In this document: one piece after another, positions 17,518 through 26,700 of the stretch
Layout: every line of letters starts with the position of its first letter
Numbering within the stretch: the stretch's first letter is position 1
Assembly (NCBI GenBank): GCA_016926505.1
Contig: JAFGOM010000023.1
Span: forward strand, 1-56,058
Direction of reading: 5' to 3'
DNA: 56,058 nucleotides
Origin: Methanospirillaceae archaeon
Lineage (GTDB): Archaea; Halobacteriota; Methanomicrobia; Methanomicrobiales; Methanospirillaceae
Position numbers and translations under genes: made by a program
Notes under the pieces: model-generated
Database searches by the model: none
What the model was told of the DNA's origin: nothing
The model's input: the letters and a program-made list of their open reading frames with translations, nothing else

Positions 17518-18438
17518 TCAAGGACTATCGGTAATTCCTTCCAACACGGTCTTTAGATCTGATAACTCTTCCTGATACACATAACTGTCTGCTTCGTACG
17601 ATGCATAGATAGCTTTTGCAGCAATCAGAAGGTTTCTTTTGCCTGCTTTAAGATCCTCAAACGAAGCATCGGGAAACTGTTTCTCTGCCTCTTTTAACCG
17701 GCTGTCAAACGCAGTAAATAACGCAAGTGCCTCTTTTTTCTCTTTAATATCACCGGTTACCGGGTATGCATACGTCTTTCCCGCAGCATCCAGCAGTATT
17801 CCGATGAGCCACTGGTTGTATTCATCAGGATTTCCCTGGTATAACCCCGGGATTTTCGCATCATGACATAATGCATCGATCGTATCCGATACACTCTCTT
17901 CCTGCTCCCTGAAATCTGCTATCTCTTTTTTTTCGGTTGTACCTGCTTCATATGAGGCAAACATCGTATCTGCGGCTGATATCATGGCATCTGATGTTGT
18001 GAGCAATTCATGAAATCTATCCTCTCCTTTTCCTGTTTCACCGGCAGAGAGATCATACTCCTCCACAAACGCGGCGGTATAATCCTTTACGAAATTCATT
18101 TCATCGATGCATTGTTGTTTATCAGTACTGGTGCCGGTAAGAAGGTACAGAAAAGCTTCCCCGGTTGCCGTCATAAGAGCGTTTCTTGCTGCAAGAAGGG
18201 ATTGCACCGCTTTTTGAGAGTATGCCGTAACAGAGACTGCTGTTCCCTCTTCCGTGCTATTTACAATCCCATCCGGTAGATCTCCGGCGAGGATGAGTGT
18301 TGAGTCAGTATTAAGGCCGATTCCTGCATCAGCAGTAGTATCAGAGATGATAACTGCCGCTTTTTCAGCACTCACTGTGGCAATGGAAAAGAATACGATG
18401 CCGGTGAGTAATATGAGAAAAACGGGTAACCGTATCAT
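17518..18438 (-). CDS. Secreted helical-repeat protein (paralogue 2)
   Basis: This 306-residue protein begins at ATG 18438 with a signal peptide (MIRLPVFLILLTGIVFFSIA) and has the same two-repeat helical plan as its neighbour, including FLYLLTGTSTDKQQ, ADTMFASYEAG and TYAYPVTGDIKEKKEALALF. The two genes lie in tandem with about 280 bases between stop and start, so they probably arose by duplication and may be expressed separately. The frame remains open to 18507 but the added residues precede the signal peptide. The function is unknown; export to the cell surface is inferred. Confidence 0.75.
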   Translation of the reverse strand: MIRLPVFLILLTGIVFFSIATVSAEKAAVIISDTTADAGIGLNTDSTLILAGDLPDGIVNSTEEGTAVSVTAYSQKAVQSLLAARNALMTATGEAFLYLLTGTSTDKQQCIDEMNFVKDYTAAFVEEYDLSAGETGKGEDRFHELLTTSDAMISAADTMFASYEAGTTEKKEIADFREQEESVSDTIDALCHDAKIPGLYQGNPDEYNQWLIGILLDAAGKTYAYPVTGDIKEKKEALALFTAFDSRLKEAEKQFPDASFEDLKAGKRNLLIAAKAIYASYEADSYVYQEELSDLKTVLEGITDSP

Positions 18439-18706
18439 AATACTGGTATCAATGCCACCTGATACCAGAAAAAGATATTCCGTCGGGATGAGGTATGGGG
18501 AGTACATACCGGATCATTCTGCACTCCGTTCTTTTTTTTCCTCACATTTCATTGGCTACGGGAATAGTGACAAAAGTAATATCCGGGTCTGCCGGTTATG
18601 ATCCGGGAAGGCGACCCTTCTCTTCCCTGAGTGAGATGATCATCTCTACGGGTAATGCGTGTGAGTTCAAATAGTTTATTTCCACCCCCCACCTCCCTGT
18701 GAAAGG

Positions 18707-19135
18707 ATGAGAACAAAAGCTTGCATTGCAATGTGTACCCTGCTTCTTCTGGCAGGCATTTGTGTCTGTACTGCAGATAATCTCCCGGCTCCTGACATGA
18801 CAGAGAACTGGGTCGGGACATCAGTCGGTCATGACCGTGTTCATGGTTATCTTGATTACCCGGGTTACGATCTTCTCATGTCAGTTACCAAACAGCAGGG
18901 CAGGGTTTTTAATGGAACCCTGACCGTGCGAAACAGGATGACCGGTACGACAGATGAACCGGAAGGATTTTCCGGTGTGTTTGGTCCTGAATTAAAGACC
19001 GTGTATCTCTCTGAGTATCATTCCGGGTCTGATATCGGGCATCTTATCGATGAGAACACGCTCGGGATCATCTCTCTTGAGGGTGGTGATAATGCGATGG
19101 CCTTCATTGATACCTTCACGAGGGAAGTATCCTGA
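18707..19135 (+). CDS. Small secreted beta-rich protein
   Basis: The 142-residue protein has an N-terminal signal peptide (residues 1-23, ending CVCTADN) and a mature domain of short beta strands: ENWVGTSVGHDRVHGYLDYP, then LLMSVTKQQGRVFNGTLTV, GFSGVFGPELKTVYLSEY and a C-terminal AFIDTFTRE. The W-G-T start, the Q-x-G-R-x-F-x-G-T turn and regular strands recall small lipocalin-like or avidin-like barrels seen in methanogen secretomes, but this is pattern resemblance only. It follows the secreted protein pair on the opposite strand and seems monocistronic. Confidence 0.72.
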   Translation: MRTKACIAMCTLLLLAGICVCTADNLPAPDMTENWVGTSVGHDRVHGYLDYPGYDLLMSVTKQQGRVFNGTLTVRNRMTGTTDEPEGFSGVFGPELKTVYLSEYHSGSDIGHLIDENTLGIISLEGGDNAMAFIDTFTREVS

Positions 19136-19558
19136 TTCCCTGAATATTTTTCTGGTACCTGATTTCAGTCATTTACCGGATGCGTATCTGCCGGTCTATG
19201 GGTAAACGGGCAGGGTTGCGAATCACGGCACCTGGTCTCACCCGTATTCGATGGGTGTAATCTCATTAATCTAATGGTTTAACAGATATGGAAGCAGAAT
19301 TAGAAGTCTGGATTTTTTATTCCTTTACTCTCATACCGGCGATATCCCCTATTATTTTTAAAGCCGACCCGGCAAACCCTATTGTAACAGAAAGAGCCGG
19401 AATATTTGTTCCCGGGTCAACCGGGAATAACCGGATTGAATATCTTTTTGCTGATTGATTGAGAAGATCTGCACGAGTATGGTTACATCCTGAATTCTTC
19501 AGAAAAGGGAAACGGTTAATATCTAGTACCTCTGATACCCATAGTACCCTGCCAAGAG
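19136..19558. other. Intergenic region before the binding protein-kinase pair
   Basis: The 423-base gap holds a 56-codon open frame on the plus strand (separate entry). An opposing 90-codon frame overlaps both this frame and the next gene and looks like chance. No RNA gene or repeat is evident. Confidence 0.4.
19288..19458 (+). CDS. Possible small protein (56 residues)
   Basis: The frame starts ATGGAAGCAGAATTAGAAG and ends TTTGCTGATTGA. The product has a hydrophobic N-terminal stretch (VWIFYSFTLIPAISPIIF) and a more polar half (KADPANPIVTERAGIFVPGS). It could be a short membrane protein or the remnant of one. No ribosome site is clear, though an AT-rich TATA-like stretch lies upstream. I do not recognise it. 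Confidence 0.3.
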   Translation: MEAELEVWIFYSFTLIPAISPIIFKADPANPIVTERAGIFVPGSTGNNRIEYLFAD

Positions 19559-20731
19559 ATGATGCCGATGACACAACCAAGAGCGACATATATTACCATC
19601 CTTCTGGGAATCCTGATTGTTGTTATCATTTTTGCACTTGTGTTCCTCTATGGAGGAGGAGTGGGGAGAGAACCGGTAAATATTGGGTTTTCAGGACAAT
19701 TAACCGGATATCAGGCTGAACTCGGTATCCAGGAGCGAAACGGGGCATTGTTGGCAGTCGAAGACATTAACGCTGCAGGAGGAATTAATGGCCGTCCTCT
19801 CATTCTCCTTGTCCATGATGATCTCGGGACTCCACAAGGAGCACGCAATGCCGATGCTTTACTCATAGCAGAAGGAGTCGTGGCCATTATCGGACATCCG
19901 ACGAGCAGCCAGACACTCGAGGGATTACAAGTGACAGAACCTGCCGGTATTATTCTGATAAGTCCGACAACCTCGACTCAGGATCTGAATGATAGGGATG
20001 ATCTCTTCTTCCGGCTCGTTCCGGTATCATCAGAACGGGCATCTGCCTTTGCCCGGCACATAAGTAAGCGTCAGAACCTGACCCGGCTTGCTGTCATTAC
20101 TGACACCGATAATGCAGCGTATACTGTTCTTTATGGTGAAGCATTAACTGATACCTTCAGCTCTCTGGGTGGTACAATAACCTCCTGTATTGAGTTCTCT
20201 TCGAAAACAAAGCCGGATTTCGCACCACTGATATCTGATCTCAAAAAATCCGGCGCCCAGGGTCTCTTTATCATTGCCAATGATTATGATACCGCACTTA
20301 TCGCCCAGCGGGTCCGGCTTTGTGGATGGGATGTCCCGATGTATGCGTCCGGATGGGCCCAGACTGAAACCCTGCTTGCAAGCGGCGGAAGTGCCGTTGA
20401 AGGAATGGAGATTGAACAGGCACTCTTCATGGAGAGTACAGCACCGGCATTTCTTGACTTTAAAGAGAGATACGAAGACCGGTTTGGTCGTCCCCCTTCC
20501 TTTGGTGCAGTCCTGAGTTACGAATCGGTCGGTGTTCTTGCACAGGCACTGCGTTCTACCGGCAAAACGACCGAAAATTTAAAAGAAGGACTCCTTGCTG
20601 TTACGGACTTCCCCGGGCTCACCGATACCTTCTCATTTACCCGGTACGGGGATGTTATCCGTCCTTACTATATCAGTACTATCAGGAACGGAGCATATGC
20701 AGACTTTAAGGCAATCCTGCCGGAACCGTAG
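19559..20731 (+). CDS. Membrane-anchored substrate-binding protein, Leu/Ile/Val (Peripla_BP_6) type
   Basis: The 390-residue protein has one N-terminal membrane segment (about residues 10-33) and then a complete periplasmic-binding fold: VNIGFSGQLTGYQAELGIQE, AVEDINAAGGINGRPL, GVVAIIGHPTSSQT and the hinge and lobe-2 segments up to residue 390. These are the hallmarks of branched-chain amino acid and amide receptors. No permease or ATPase gene is adjacent. A sensor kinase with its own cache domain starts seven bases downstream, which suggests a ligand-sensing rather than a transport role. An internal ATG at 19568 is an alternative start. The ligand is unknown. Confidence 0.88.
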   Translation: MMPMTQPRATYITILLGILIVVIIFALVFLYGGGVGREPVNIGFSGQLTGYQAELGIQERNGALLAVEDINAAGGINGRPLILLVHDDLGTPQGARNADALLIAEGVVAIIGHPTSSQTLEGLQVTEPAGIILISPTTSTQDLNDRDDLFFRLVPVSSERASAFARHISKRQNLTRLAVITDTDNAAYTVLYGEALTDTFSSLGGTITSCIEFSSKTKPDFAPLISDLKKSGAQGLFIIANDYDTALIAQRVRLCGWDVPMYASGWAQTETLLASGGSAVEGMEIEQALFMESTAPAFLDFKERYEDRFGRPPSFGAVLSYESVGVLAQALRSTGKTTENLKEGLLAVTDFPGLTDTFSFTRYGDVIRPYYISTIRNGAYADFKAILPEP

Positions 20732-20738
20732 GAAAGAG

Positions 20739-22955
20739 ATGCAGGACAATATCTCTCCCCGTACTCTTAATGCGGTAATCCTTCGTATTATTCGTTTCCG
20801 TCTTTTTATCCCCCTTCTTCTGATATCCCTCATCGCCCTTAGTGCGGTGGGGTACTGGGAGATCCGGATGCTCGAGGCTTCTCAACTGCAGGTAGCACAG
20901 GCCCAGTCACGCATCGTGGATCAGTATCTTGAACATGCGGGACGGATGCTTGACAATCTTGGAAGAGTTGCAGAGTCAGGTTCAAAAGAAGAACTTGCCC
21001 GGGTTATGGAGAGCACATGGGCTGCGTACCGGTATTACGATACGTTTTATTACCTTGATCCCCACTCGCGGATTGTGATGATCACGCCTCCTGATCCCCG
21101 TTACACTGGTCTTGACATGTCACGCATGCCGTATTTCCGGATAGAGACGGGGACCGAACCGGTTATGATATCACGCCCGTTTATCTCCCTGCGAACCGGA
21201 GATCCGACGGTCTACCTGATACGTCATCTGGGGGATGGCGGAGCGGTTGTGGGAGAACTGAGCCTGACTTCTCTGGAGAATGAGGTTACCCGTCTTGCAG
21301 AAACACCGGAAAACGGAGTTTTATATATTCTTGACCAGTCAGGGATGCTCCTTGCCCATCCCTCACCGGATCTTGTCAGGGAGCAGACCTTCTTCCCGGA
21401 TCCCGGGTTTATGAAACAGCAGGATGGGAGCGGGAGCACTCTTGTTTACAAAGATTCAGGTACAACCGTTCTTGGGAGTTTTGCTGCCGTAAAAAAGGCT
21501 GACTGGCTCGTGGTGAACCAGATCCCACTCGTAACGGTCATTGCCCCGTTCCTCCTCGGACTCATTCTGTTATTTGCCACATTCTGTATCATCTGGCTTG
21601 TACTGGTCAGGGATATTCAGGGGCAGCTGGAAAGTCGTCTTATCAGGCCCCTTGTACTGCTCAGCAGGGGTACCAGTGCATTGTCAGACGGGGATTTTTC
21701 CCATGCCCGTGATCTTGCAGAAATTCCTGAGACGTTTGCCGAGCTTGACCGGCTTGCCGGTGATTTTGTGCAGATGAGCCTGGCCCTGCAGGCACGACAG
21801 GAAGCATTGGAAAAGAGCGAACGAAGGTACCGTTCCCTGTATGATGAAAATCCTACCCTGTATTTTACGCTGGATAAAGAGGGAACGATTCTCTCAGTCA
21901 ACCGGTACGGAGCAGAATACCTCGGATATACGGTCAGTGAACTGGTTGGAGAATCGGTAACGAATGTGTTTTATCCTGATGACAAACCGCTCGCACGTAC
22001 GCATCTCCAGTCCTGTCTTGCCCGACCGGAAGAGATTTTTCAGTGGGAACTGCGAAAGGTCAGGCGGGATGGAAGTATGCTGTGGGTAAAAGAGACCGCT
22101 CATGTTATTTCAGGAGAAGAGAACAATCCGATAGTACTTATCGTGTGTGAAGATATCACGAAACGCAAGCAGGCAGAAGATGAGGTTACCAGAACCAGCG
22201 AGGAACTCCATGCCGCGTATGAGGAGATGACTGCGAATGCACAGGAACTGAAGCAGAATTATGAAGAACTCCATAAAAGCCAGGATGCGTTACGACAGGC
22301 ACGGAAAAAACTGACCCTTCTCAATCATATTGCTTTTACTGATATCAGGTCGGCAATCTTCACATTATCCGGCTATATTCAACTCGAAGAGTCTTACATC
22401 TCTGATGAGAAGCAGAGACAGTATCATGATGAAATGGGTACTATTGCCGGGAAGATAGAGGATACATTGAATTTTGCCAAAACATATCAGGATCTGGGTA
22501 TCAGACCTGCCTGCTGGCAGAATGTTGAACAGGTATTCCTGTTTGGAATCTCCCATATCAATGTATTAGACCTGAAACGTCATATCATGGTTAAGGAACT
22601 GGAGATATATGCTGATCCGATGCTTGAACAGGTGTTTTTCAATCTTGCAAAGAATGTAAAACAGCATAGTAAAGGAGCAACAGAGATAACAATTCGTTAC
22701 GAGAACCGGGACGATTCGATAATCATTTTCTTTGAAGATAACGGAGAAGGAATACCCGAAGATGAGAAAGAGACCCTGTTTGAGAGAAAATACGAGGAGC
22801 GAAAAGGTGCCGGTCTTTTCCTTATCCGTGAGATTCTCGGGATCACGAATATCACCATGAAAGAGACGGGAAAACCCGGGACAGGGGCCCGATTCGAGAT
22901 CCTGGTGCCTGAGGGGGGATGGCGTTTTACCAGGAACAGATTGGATGAGGAGTAA
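20739..22955 (+). CDS. Sensor kinase: cache-HAMP-PAS-HATPase, phospho-acceptor His replaced
   Basis: From ATG 20739 (GGAAAGAG just upstream) the 738-residue protein has a membrane helix (about 21-40), an extracellular cache region (to about 275), a second helix (280-305), a HAMP segment (305-360), a PAS domain (about 375-490, VNRYGAEYLGYTVSELVGES) and a coiled linker. The dimerisation box reads LLNHIAFTDIRSAIF, so Thr534 stands where sister kinases in this window have His (ITRHDIRN). The HATPase domain keeps DNGEGI and GAGLFLIREI. It may signal without classical autophosphorylation or use another residue. It is coupled to the upstream binding protein. A longer frame upstream (to 20595) overlaps that gene and is not needed. 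Confidence 0.88.
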   Translation: MQDNISPRTLNAVILRIIRFRLFIPLLLISLIALSAVGYWEIRMLEASQLQVAQAQSRIVDQYLEHAGRMLDNLGRVAESGSKEELARVMESTWAAYRYYDTFYYLDPHSRIVMITPPDPRYTGLDMSRMPYFRIETGTEPVMISRPFISLRTGDPTVYLIRHLGDGGAVVGELSLTSLENEVTRLAETPENGVLYILDQSGMLLAHPSPDLVREQTFFPDPGFMKQQDGSGSTLVYKDSGTTVLGSFAAVKKADWLVVNQIPLVTVIAPFLLGLILLFATFCIIWLVLVRDIQGQLESRLIRPLVLLSRGTSALSDGDFSHARDLAEIPETFAELDRLAGDFVQMSLALQARQEALEKSERRYRSLYDENPTLYFTLDKEGTILSVNRYGAEYLGYTVSELVGESVTNVFYPDDKPLARTHLQSCLARPEEIFQWELRKVRRDGSMLWVKETAHVISGEENNPIVLIVCEDITKRKQAEDEVTRTSEELHAAYEEMTANAQELKQNYEELHKSQDALRQARKKLTLLNHIAFTDIRSAIFTLSGYIQLEESYISDEKQRQYHDEMGTIAGKIEDTLNFAKTYQDLGIRPACWQNVEQVFLFGISHINVLDLKRHIMVKELEIYADPMLEQVFFNLAKNVKQHSKGATEITIRYENRDDSIIIFFEDNGEGIPEDEKETLFERKYEERKGAGLFLIREILGITNITMKETGKPGTGARFEILVPEGGWRFTRNRLDEE

Positions 22956-23334
22956 AGGGAGAACGGTCTGTTGTGTACTCGTAATAAAACGGAGTGATGC
23001 AGGATCATTCTCGGAACGCGAAAAACCTGAAATTATGTAGATCGGTTAAAAACCCATATTCAGGACCAGCAATAGCATGAATCTATGATAATCGTGGATC
23101 ACCTGCAAAGCTGCAGTAGCAAACACGTACATCAATACCATCGGCAGAAGATGATCCCCTTTGTATCCCGATCACGTATGTTCCGATATCAGACGTTATC
23201 CGGCACTATGAGATGACCGAAAAGGAGGAACAGAACACGTTTTGATCCCTGACGAAAGCACCCCCGAGGAGAGGATAATTGTATATTTCTATAGCGTGTA
23301 TGAATGATTAGAATCAACAGGTAATTGTTTATCG
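22956..23334 (+). other. Intergenic region, possible decayed coding remnant
   Basis: The 379 bases between two kinases contain short protein-like stretches in different frames: WITCKAAVANTYINTIG, then PLCIPITYVPISDVIRHYEM, then LIPDESTPEERIIVYFYSVY. They could be pieces of a gene broken by frameshifts, but each is short enough to be chance. No RNA gene or repeat is seen. Confidence 0.25.
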
Positions 23335-25296
23335 ATGACCGGAAAAAACCAGTCCGATAGGGAAAACACCTTTTCATACCGGATACTGTCAGCGATATTT
23401 TTTGCAATCATCATACTGATAAGTCTTTTCTCTGCCATCTCGTTTATCGATGACAGTCTGTATCTGAGAGAAACATTTCAGGAAGAGATGAAAGAGACCG
23501 AGCAGAACCTGGTTCATTCTGCCAATCTGATTAATCAGGGTCTCATCCTGTATGATACATCATTTGATCGGGAACTCATGACTCATTTTGAGACCTTTCT
23601 TGATGCATATACCCGGTCAGGGGGGGATCCCTCCCTGATGAATCTGTCTGTTTTAAAGAGCCAGATTGAGAGGGGAGCATCAGGAGATATCGATCTCTAT
23701 ATCATCAATGAGACAGGGATCATCGAGTACACCACCTACGAACCCGATTATCTCCTTGATTTTTCTGTCTGGCCTGAGGTATACGAAGAGATAACACAGA
23801 TTCGCCTGAATAATGCCTACTCGTCTGACCGGGTTGTCAAGGGATTCACTGATAGCGCTATTAAAAAATATGCATACTTCCCGACACCCGATCACCGCTA
23901 CCTTTTTGAGATAAGTCTCTCATCGACCGACTTTGATACCACCCGGGACCGGAAGTTCTCCTATCTTGCAATAGCACAGGATATTCCTGAATTACGAAAG
24001 ATAGTTGAGTCAATAAAGTTTTTTGATGAGACCGTGACATTTAGCGACGATCCAAAAACCGGACTCGTCGGATCTGAATATTACCCTGACTATCTTCTGA
24101 CCCCGGAAAAACAAGCCCTGATAACCGAAGTTTTCAAGACAAAGGAAGATCGGCAGGAACAGGACCGTGCCAATCATATCATCACCACATATCTTTACAT
24201 CGATCTGAATGATGATAAAACCGTCTCATCATCCAAGCTCAGTCTTGTTGCAGAGATCGATTACACGACTGCAGTCCTTGATGAGACGATCTTTTCTAAA
24301 TTGATACTTTCCCTTGCATTCATCTGTTTCTCGATAATCATTGCTCTTATCATCGCATACAGTGTTTACCGGTTCATCTCAAAACCCGTTGACGAGATTA
24401 TTGAGGACATCGAGATAATAGCTGACGGCGACTACGACCATCCCATACGGCCAACCCAGGGGATCGATCTCGAACGTCTGGGTAAGAGTATCATGATAAT
24501 GGTTGACCGTCTCAGGGAGAATATCAACCAAATTAAGGGGCAGTCAGATCAGATCGAGGAGCAGTCTGAAGAATTACGACAGGAACTGGTTCAGCGCAAC
24601 GAGATTGAAAAAGCACTGCTTCTGGCAAATAAGAAGTTAAACCTGCTGTCCGGGATTACCAGGCACGATATCAGGAACCAGATAAATGCTTTAATGCTGT
24701 TTCACGAGACTCTTCGAAAGAAGCTCTCCCATGATCCCGGAGGTGAAGAATTAATTGACACGCTCAACCAGATATCTGAAACGATCCTGAATCAGATTGA
24801 ATTCACAAAAGACTACCAGGAACTTGGTTCAGGCGAGGCGGCCTGGCATCATATCGGTGAAATACTGGAGAATATCATTGCAGAGAACCGGTTTTTCGGG
24901 ATAGATATCGGGTATCAGACCAAAAGTCTCGAGATCTTTGCAGATAAGATGATAGAGAAGGTATTCTACAACCTCCTTGATAACGCCATCAGACATGGCG
25001 GTACCATCACCACCATTACCATCTCGTATCAGATTCGTGATACCTTCTGTATAATTGTCGTAGAAGATGATGGAAAGGGTGTTCCTGACCAGATAAAAGA
25101 GAAGATCTTTACCCAGGGATTTGGGTCAAATACCGGATTCGGGCTCTTCCTCTCACGGGAAGTGCTGGCAATAACCGGGATTACCATAACCGAGACCGGA
25201 CAGGAGTACCAGGGGGCCCGGTTTGAGATTCTCGTTCCTCCGGGAAAATGGCGGTTGAAAAATGAAGAGATCTTCTCTTCTGCAGAACAACCCTGA
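23335..25296 (+). CDS. Sensor histidine kinase: cache-HAMP-HisKA-HATPase
   Basis: The 653-residue kinase has a first membrane helix (about 17-37), a large extracellular domain of double-cache type (to about 320), a second helix (about 324-347), a HAMP domain (348-400) and a coiled coil. The phospho-acceptor box is LSGITRHDIRNQINAL with His444, followed by an HATPase domain: FYNLLDNAIRHGG, DDGKGV and GFGLFLSREVLAITG. All catalytic boxes look intact. It has no PAS domain and no linked response regulator. Its kinase core closely resembles that of the 9945-11702 kinase. Confidence 0.92.
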   Translation: MTGKNQSDRENTFSYRILSAIFFAIIILISLFSAISFIDDSLYLRETFQEEMKETEQNLVHSANLINQGLILYDTSFDRELMTHFETFLDAYTRSGGDPSLMNLSVLKSQIERGASGDIDLYIINETGIIEYTTYEPDYLLDFSVWPEVYEEITQIRLNNAYSSDRVVKGFTDSAIKKYAYFPTPDHRYLFEISLSSTDFDTTRDRKFSYLAIAQDIPELRKIVESIKFFDETVTFSDDPKTGLVGSEYYPDYLLTPEKQALITEVFKTKEDRQEQDRANHIITTYLYIDLNDDKTVSSSKLSLVAEIDYTTAVLDETIFSKLILSLAFICFSIIIALIIAYSVYRFISKPVDEIIEDIEIIADGDYDHPIRPTQGIDLERLGKSIMIMVDRLRENINQIKGQSDQIEEQSEELRQELVQRNEIEKALLLANKKLNLLSGITRHDIRNQINALMLFHETLRKKLSHDPGGEELIDTLNQISETILNQIEFTKDYQELGSGEAAWHHIGEILENIIAENRFFGIDIGYQTKSLEIFADKMIEKVFYNLLDNAIRHGGTITTITISYQIRDTFCIIVVEDDGKGVPDQIKEKIFTQGFGSNTGFGLFLSREVLAITGITITETGQEYQGARFEILVPPGKWRLKNEEIFSSAEQP

Positions 25297-26127
25297 GTCA
25301 TGAGAAAACCGCTCAACCATTATGAGATTAAAAAAGAAAGTGTAGTATGGCAATCGGTGCACCTGTACATCCTCCTCTTTTTGGATGATCCAATCATGCT
25401 CTTCTGATCCACACAGGAAAAGACTGCCTGGGCAGATCATGCCCAAACAATCCTTTCTCATGCTCTCTCCCCTGACCTCTCTATCGATAAGGTGCGGCCG
25501 AATCTGTACTCTGCATTCTGTTATTGTATCAGGACCCTGCTTGCAGCAGAGAACCATTCTGATCCGGGTAAGGAGTGGCTTTTGCCGGTGCAATCAGCGA
25601 AGAGGAGGGATTGTTCTCCTCGTTCTTCTCCGTGGATTTCTGGAGCGACATGAGGGGATGCTGAAAAAACCGGCTGTTGCCTTAAAAGACCACGGCCGTT
25701 TATTCACTTCACCCCTATCCCTGCAATGGTTGAGGCACGGAGACGGATGATATCGCTCTTTGCCGGTTCTCTCCCAAAATTCAGGGATACTGTCAGTTTC
25801 ATGGATATCGGGTGCAAAGACGGGTCATGAACGGTCAGGTTCTTACAACATCATTTTGATTGCAGGAAAGACCCCCTGTATTCATAGGTCTTTTACCGTC
25901 CTGTTCTGCAGGTATTTTTTAGGAGAGAACAAGGCGAGGGAGCGAATTTTTCCGGATACTTTTATCAGTCTCATTCAGGGTACAGGAATAGATGGGAATT
26001 GAATCAGATGGCTGTGATTGTGACATGGAGGGTGATTTATAAAACGGTCTGGTCATATCATGGAATGAATTGTATTTTTGGCAACCGCTTTTTATTACCG
26101 CAAACAGATCCTATTATTAAGGAACGT
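25297..26127. other. Gene-poor stretch around the methyltransferase relic
   Basis: About 830 bases lie between the kinase and the acetyltransferase. Apart from the relic at 25408-25830 there is no convincing gene; the remainder shows frame-broken protein-like bits (for example SYNIILIAGKTP near 25840), consistent with further decay. Confidence 0.4.
25408..25830 (+). pseudogene. Decayed class I methyltransferase-like gene
   Basis: One frame from 25408 reads as protein (STQEKTAWADHAQTILSHAL, then a YSAFCYCIRTLLAAE helix). Around 25593 the protein-like reading moves to another frame (ISEEEGLFSSFFSVDFWSDM), then returns to the first, where PAMVEARRRMISLFAGSLPK leads to FMDIGCKDG and a stop at 25828. 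DIGCxDG is the usual SAM-binding motif I of class I methyltransferases, so the N-terminal part of such a gene seems to survive with frameshifts, an in-frame stop at 25651 and loss of everything after motif I. Longer frames in this area are chance products of the decay. Confidence 0.5.
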
Positions 26128-26607
26128 ATGACCGGCTGTACTATTACAAGGGTGGATAACGAAACCTTCTCTTCGTTTATTACCCTGCTCTGCCAGCTTG
26201 CCAGGTATGAGGATCTCCCTCCCCCTGATATGGATGCCAGGAAACGACTCCACAACGACATCCTCGGCAGCAATCCGAAATGTGAGGCGTATATCGGATG
26301 GTTTTTAAAAGAACCAATCGGGTATGTCACGTTTTTTCTCACCTATTCGACATTTCTTGCCCTGCCTACGTTATACCTGGAAGACATCTTCGTGCTCGAG
26401 CAGTACCGCGGGCGGGGATTTGGAACATCTCTCTTTGATTTTTGTCGCAATGAGGCAGATCTCCGTGGCTGTGGGCGGATGGACTGGATGGTGCTAACCT
26501 GGAATATGCCATCAATTCAGTTTTATGAAAAGAGTGGTGCCACACGGCTTGGCTGGTACCCGTACCGCCTGGAAGGAGAAGCGTTATCACGCAGGAGTAT
26601 CAGATGA
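26128..26607 (+). CDS. GNAT-family N-acetyltransferase
   Basis: From ATG 26128 (AAGGAA seven bases before) the protein is 159 residues, the usual GNAT length. The acetyl-CoA pyrophosphate-binding motif A is LEDIFVLEQYRGRGFGTSLF with the R-G-x-G-F-G core near residue 97, followed by motif B with MVLTWNMPSIQFYEKSGATR. The N-terminal part (CQLARYEDLPPPD) resembles diamine acetyltransferase-like members. A longer frame starting at 25999 adds a segment that does not resemble the family. It transfers acetyl groups to an amine; the substrate is not known. Confidence 0.88.
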   Translation: MTGCTITRVDNETFSSFITLLCQLARYEDLPPPDMDARKRLHNDILGSNPKCEAYIGWFLKEPIGYVTFFLTYSTFLALPTLYLEDIFVLEQYRGRGFGTSLFDFCRNEADLRGCGRMDWMVLTWNMPSIQFYEKSGATRLGWYPYRLEGEALSRRSIR

Positions 26608-26700
26608 GCAATGCTCTATAGGGATGATATCAGTGGATAAAAGAGAACACGGGTTTACAGTATTTCCCAGGGATTATTCTCATGCATCAGGAAACAGAAC

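Noticed and set aside
25760-26002. 80-codon open frame after the methyltransferase relic
   Set aside because: Part of the decayed region; start and end do not match any family and the frame overlaps the relic in another frame.
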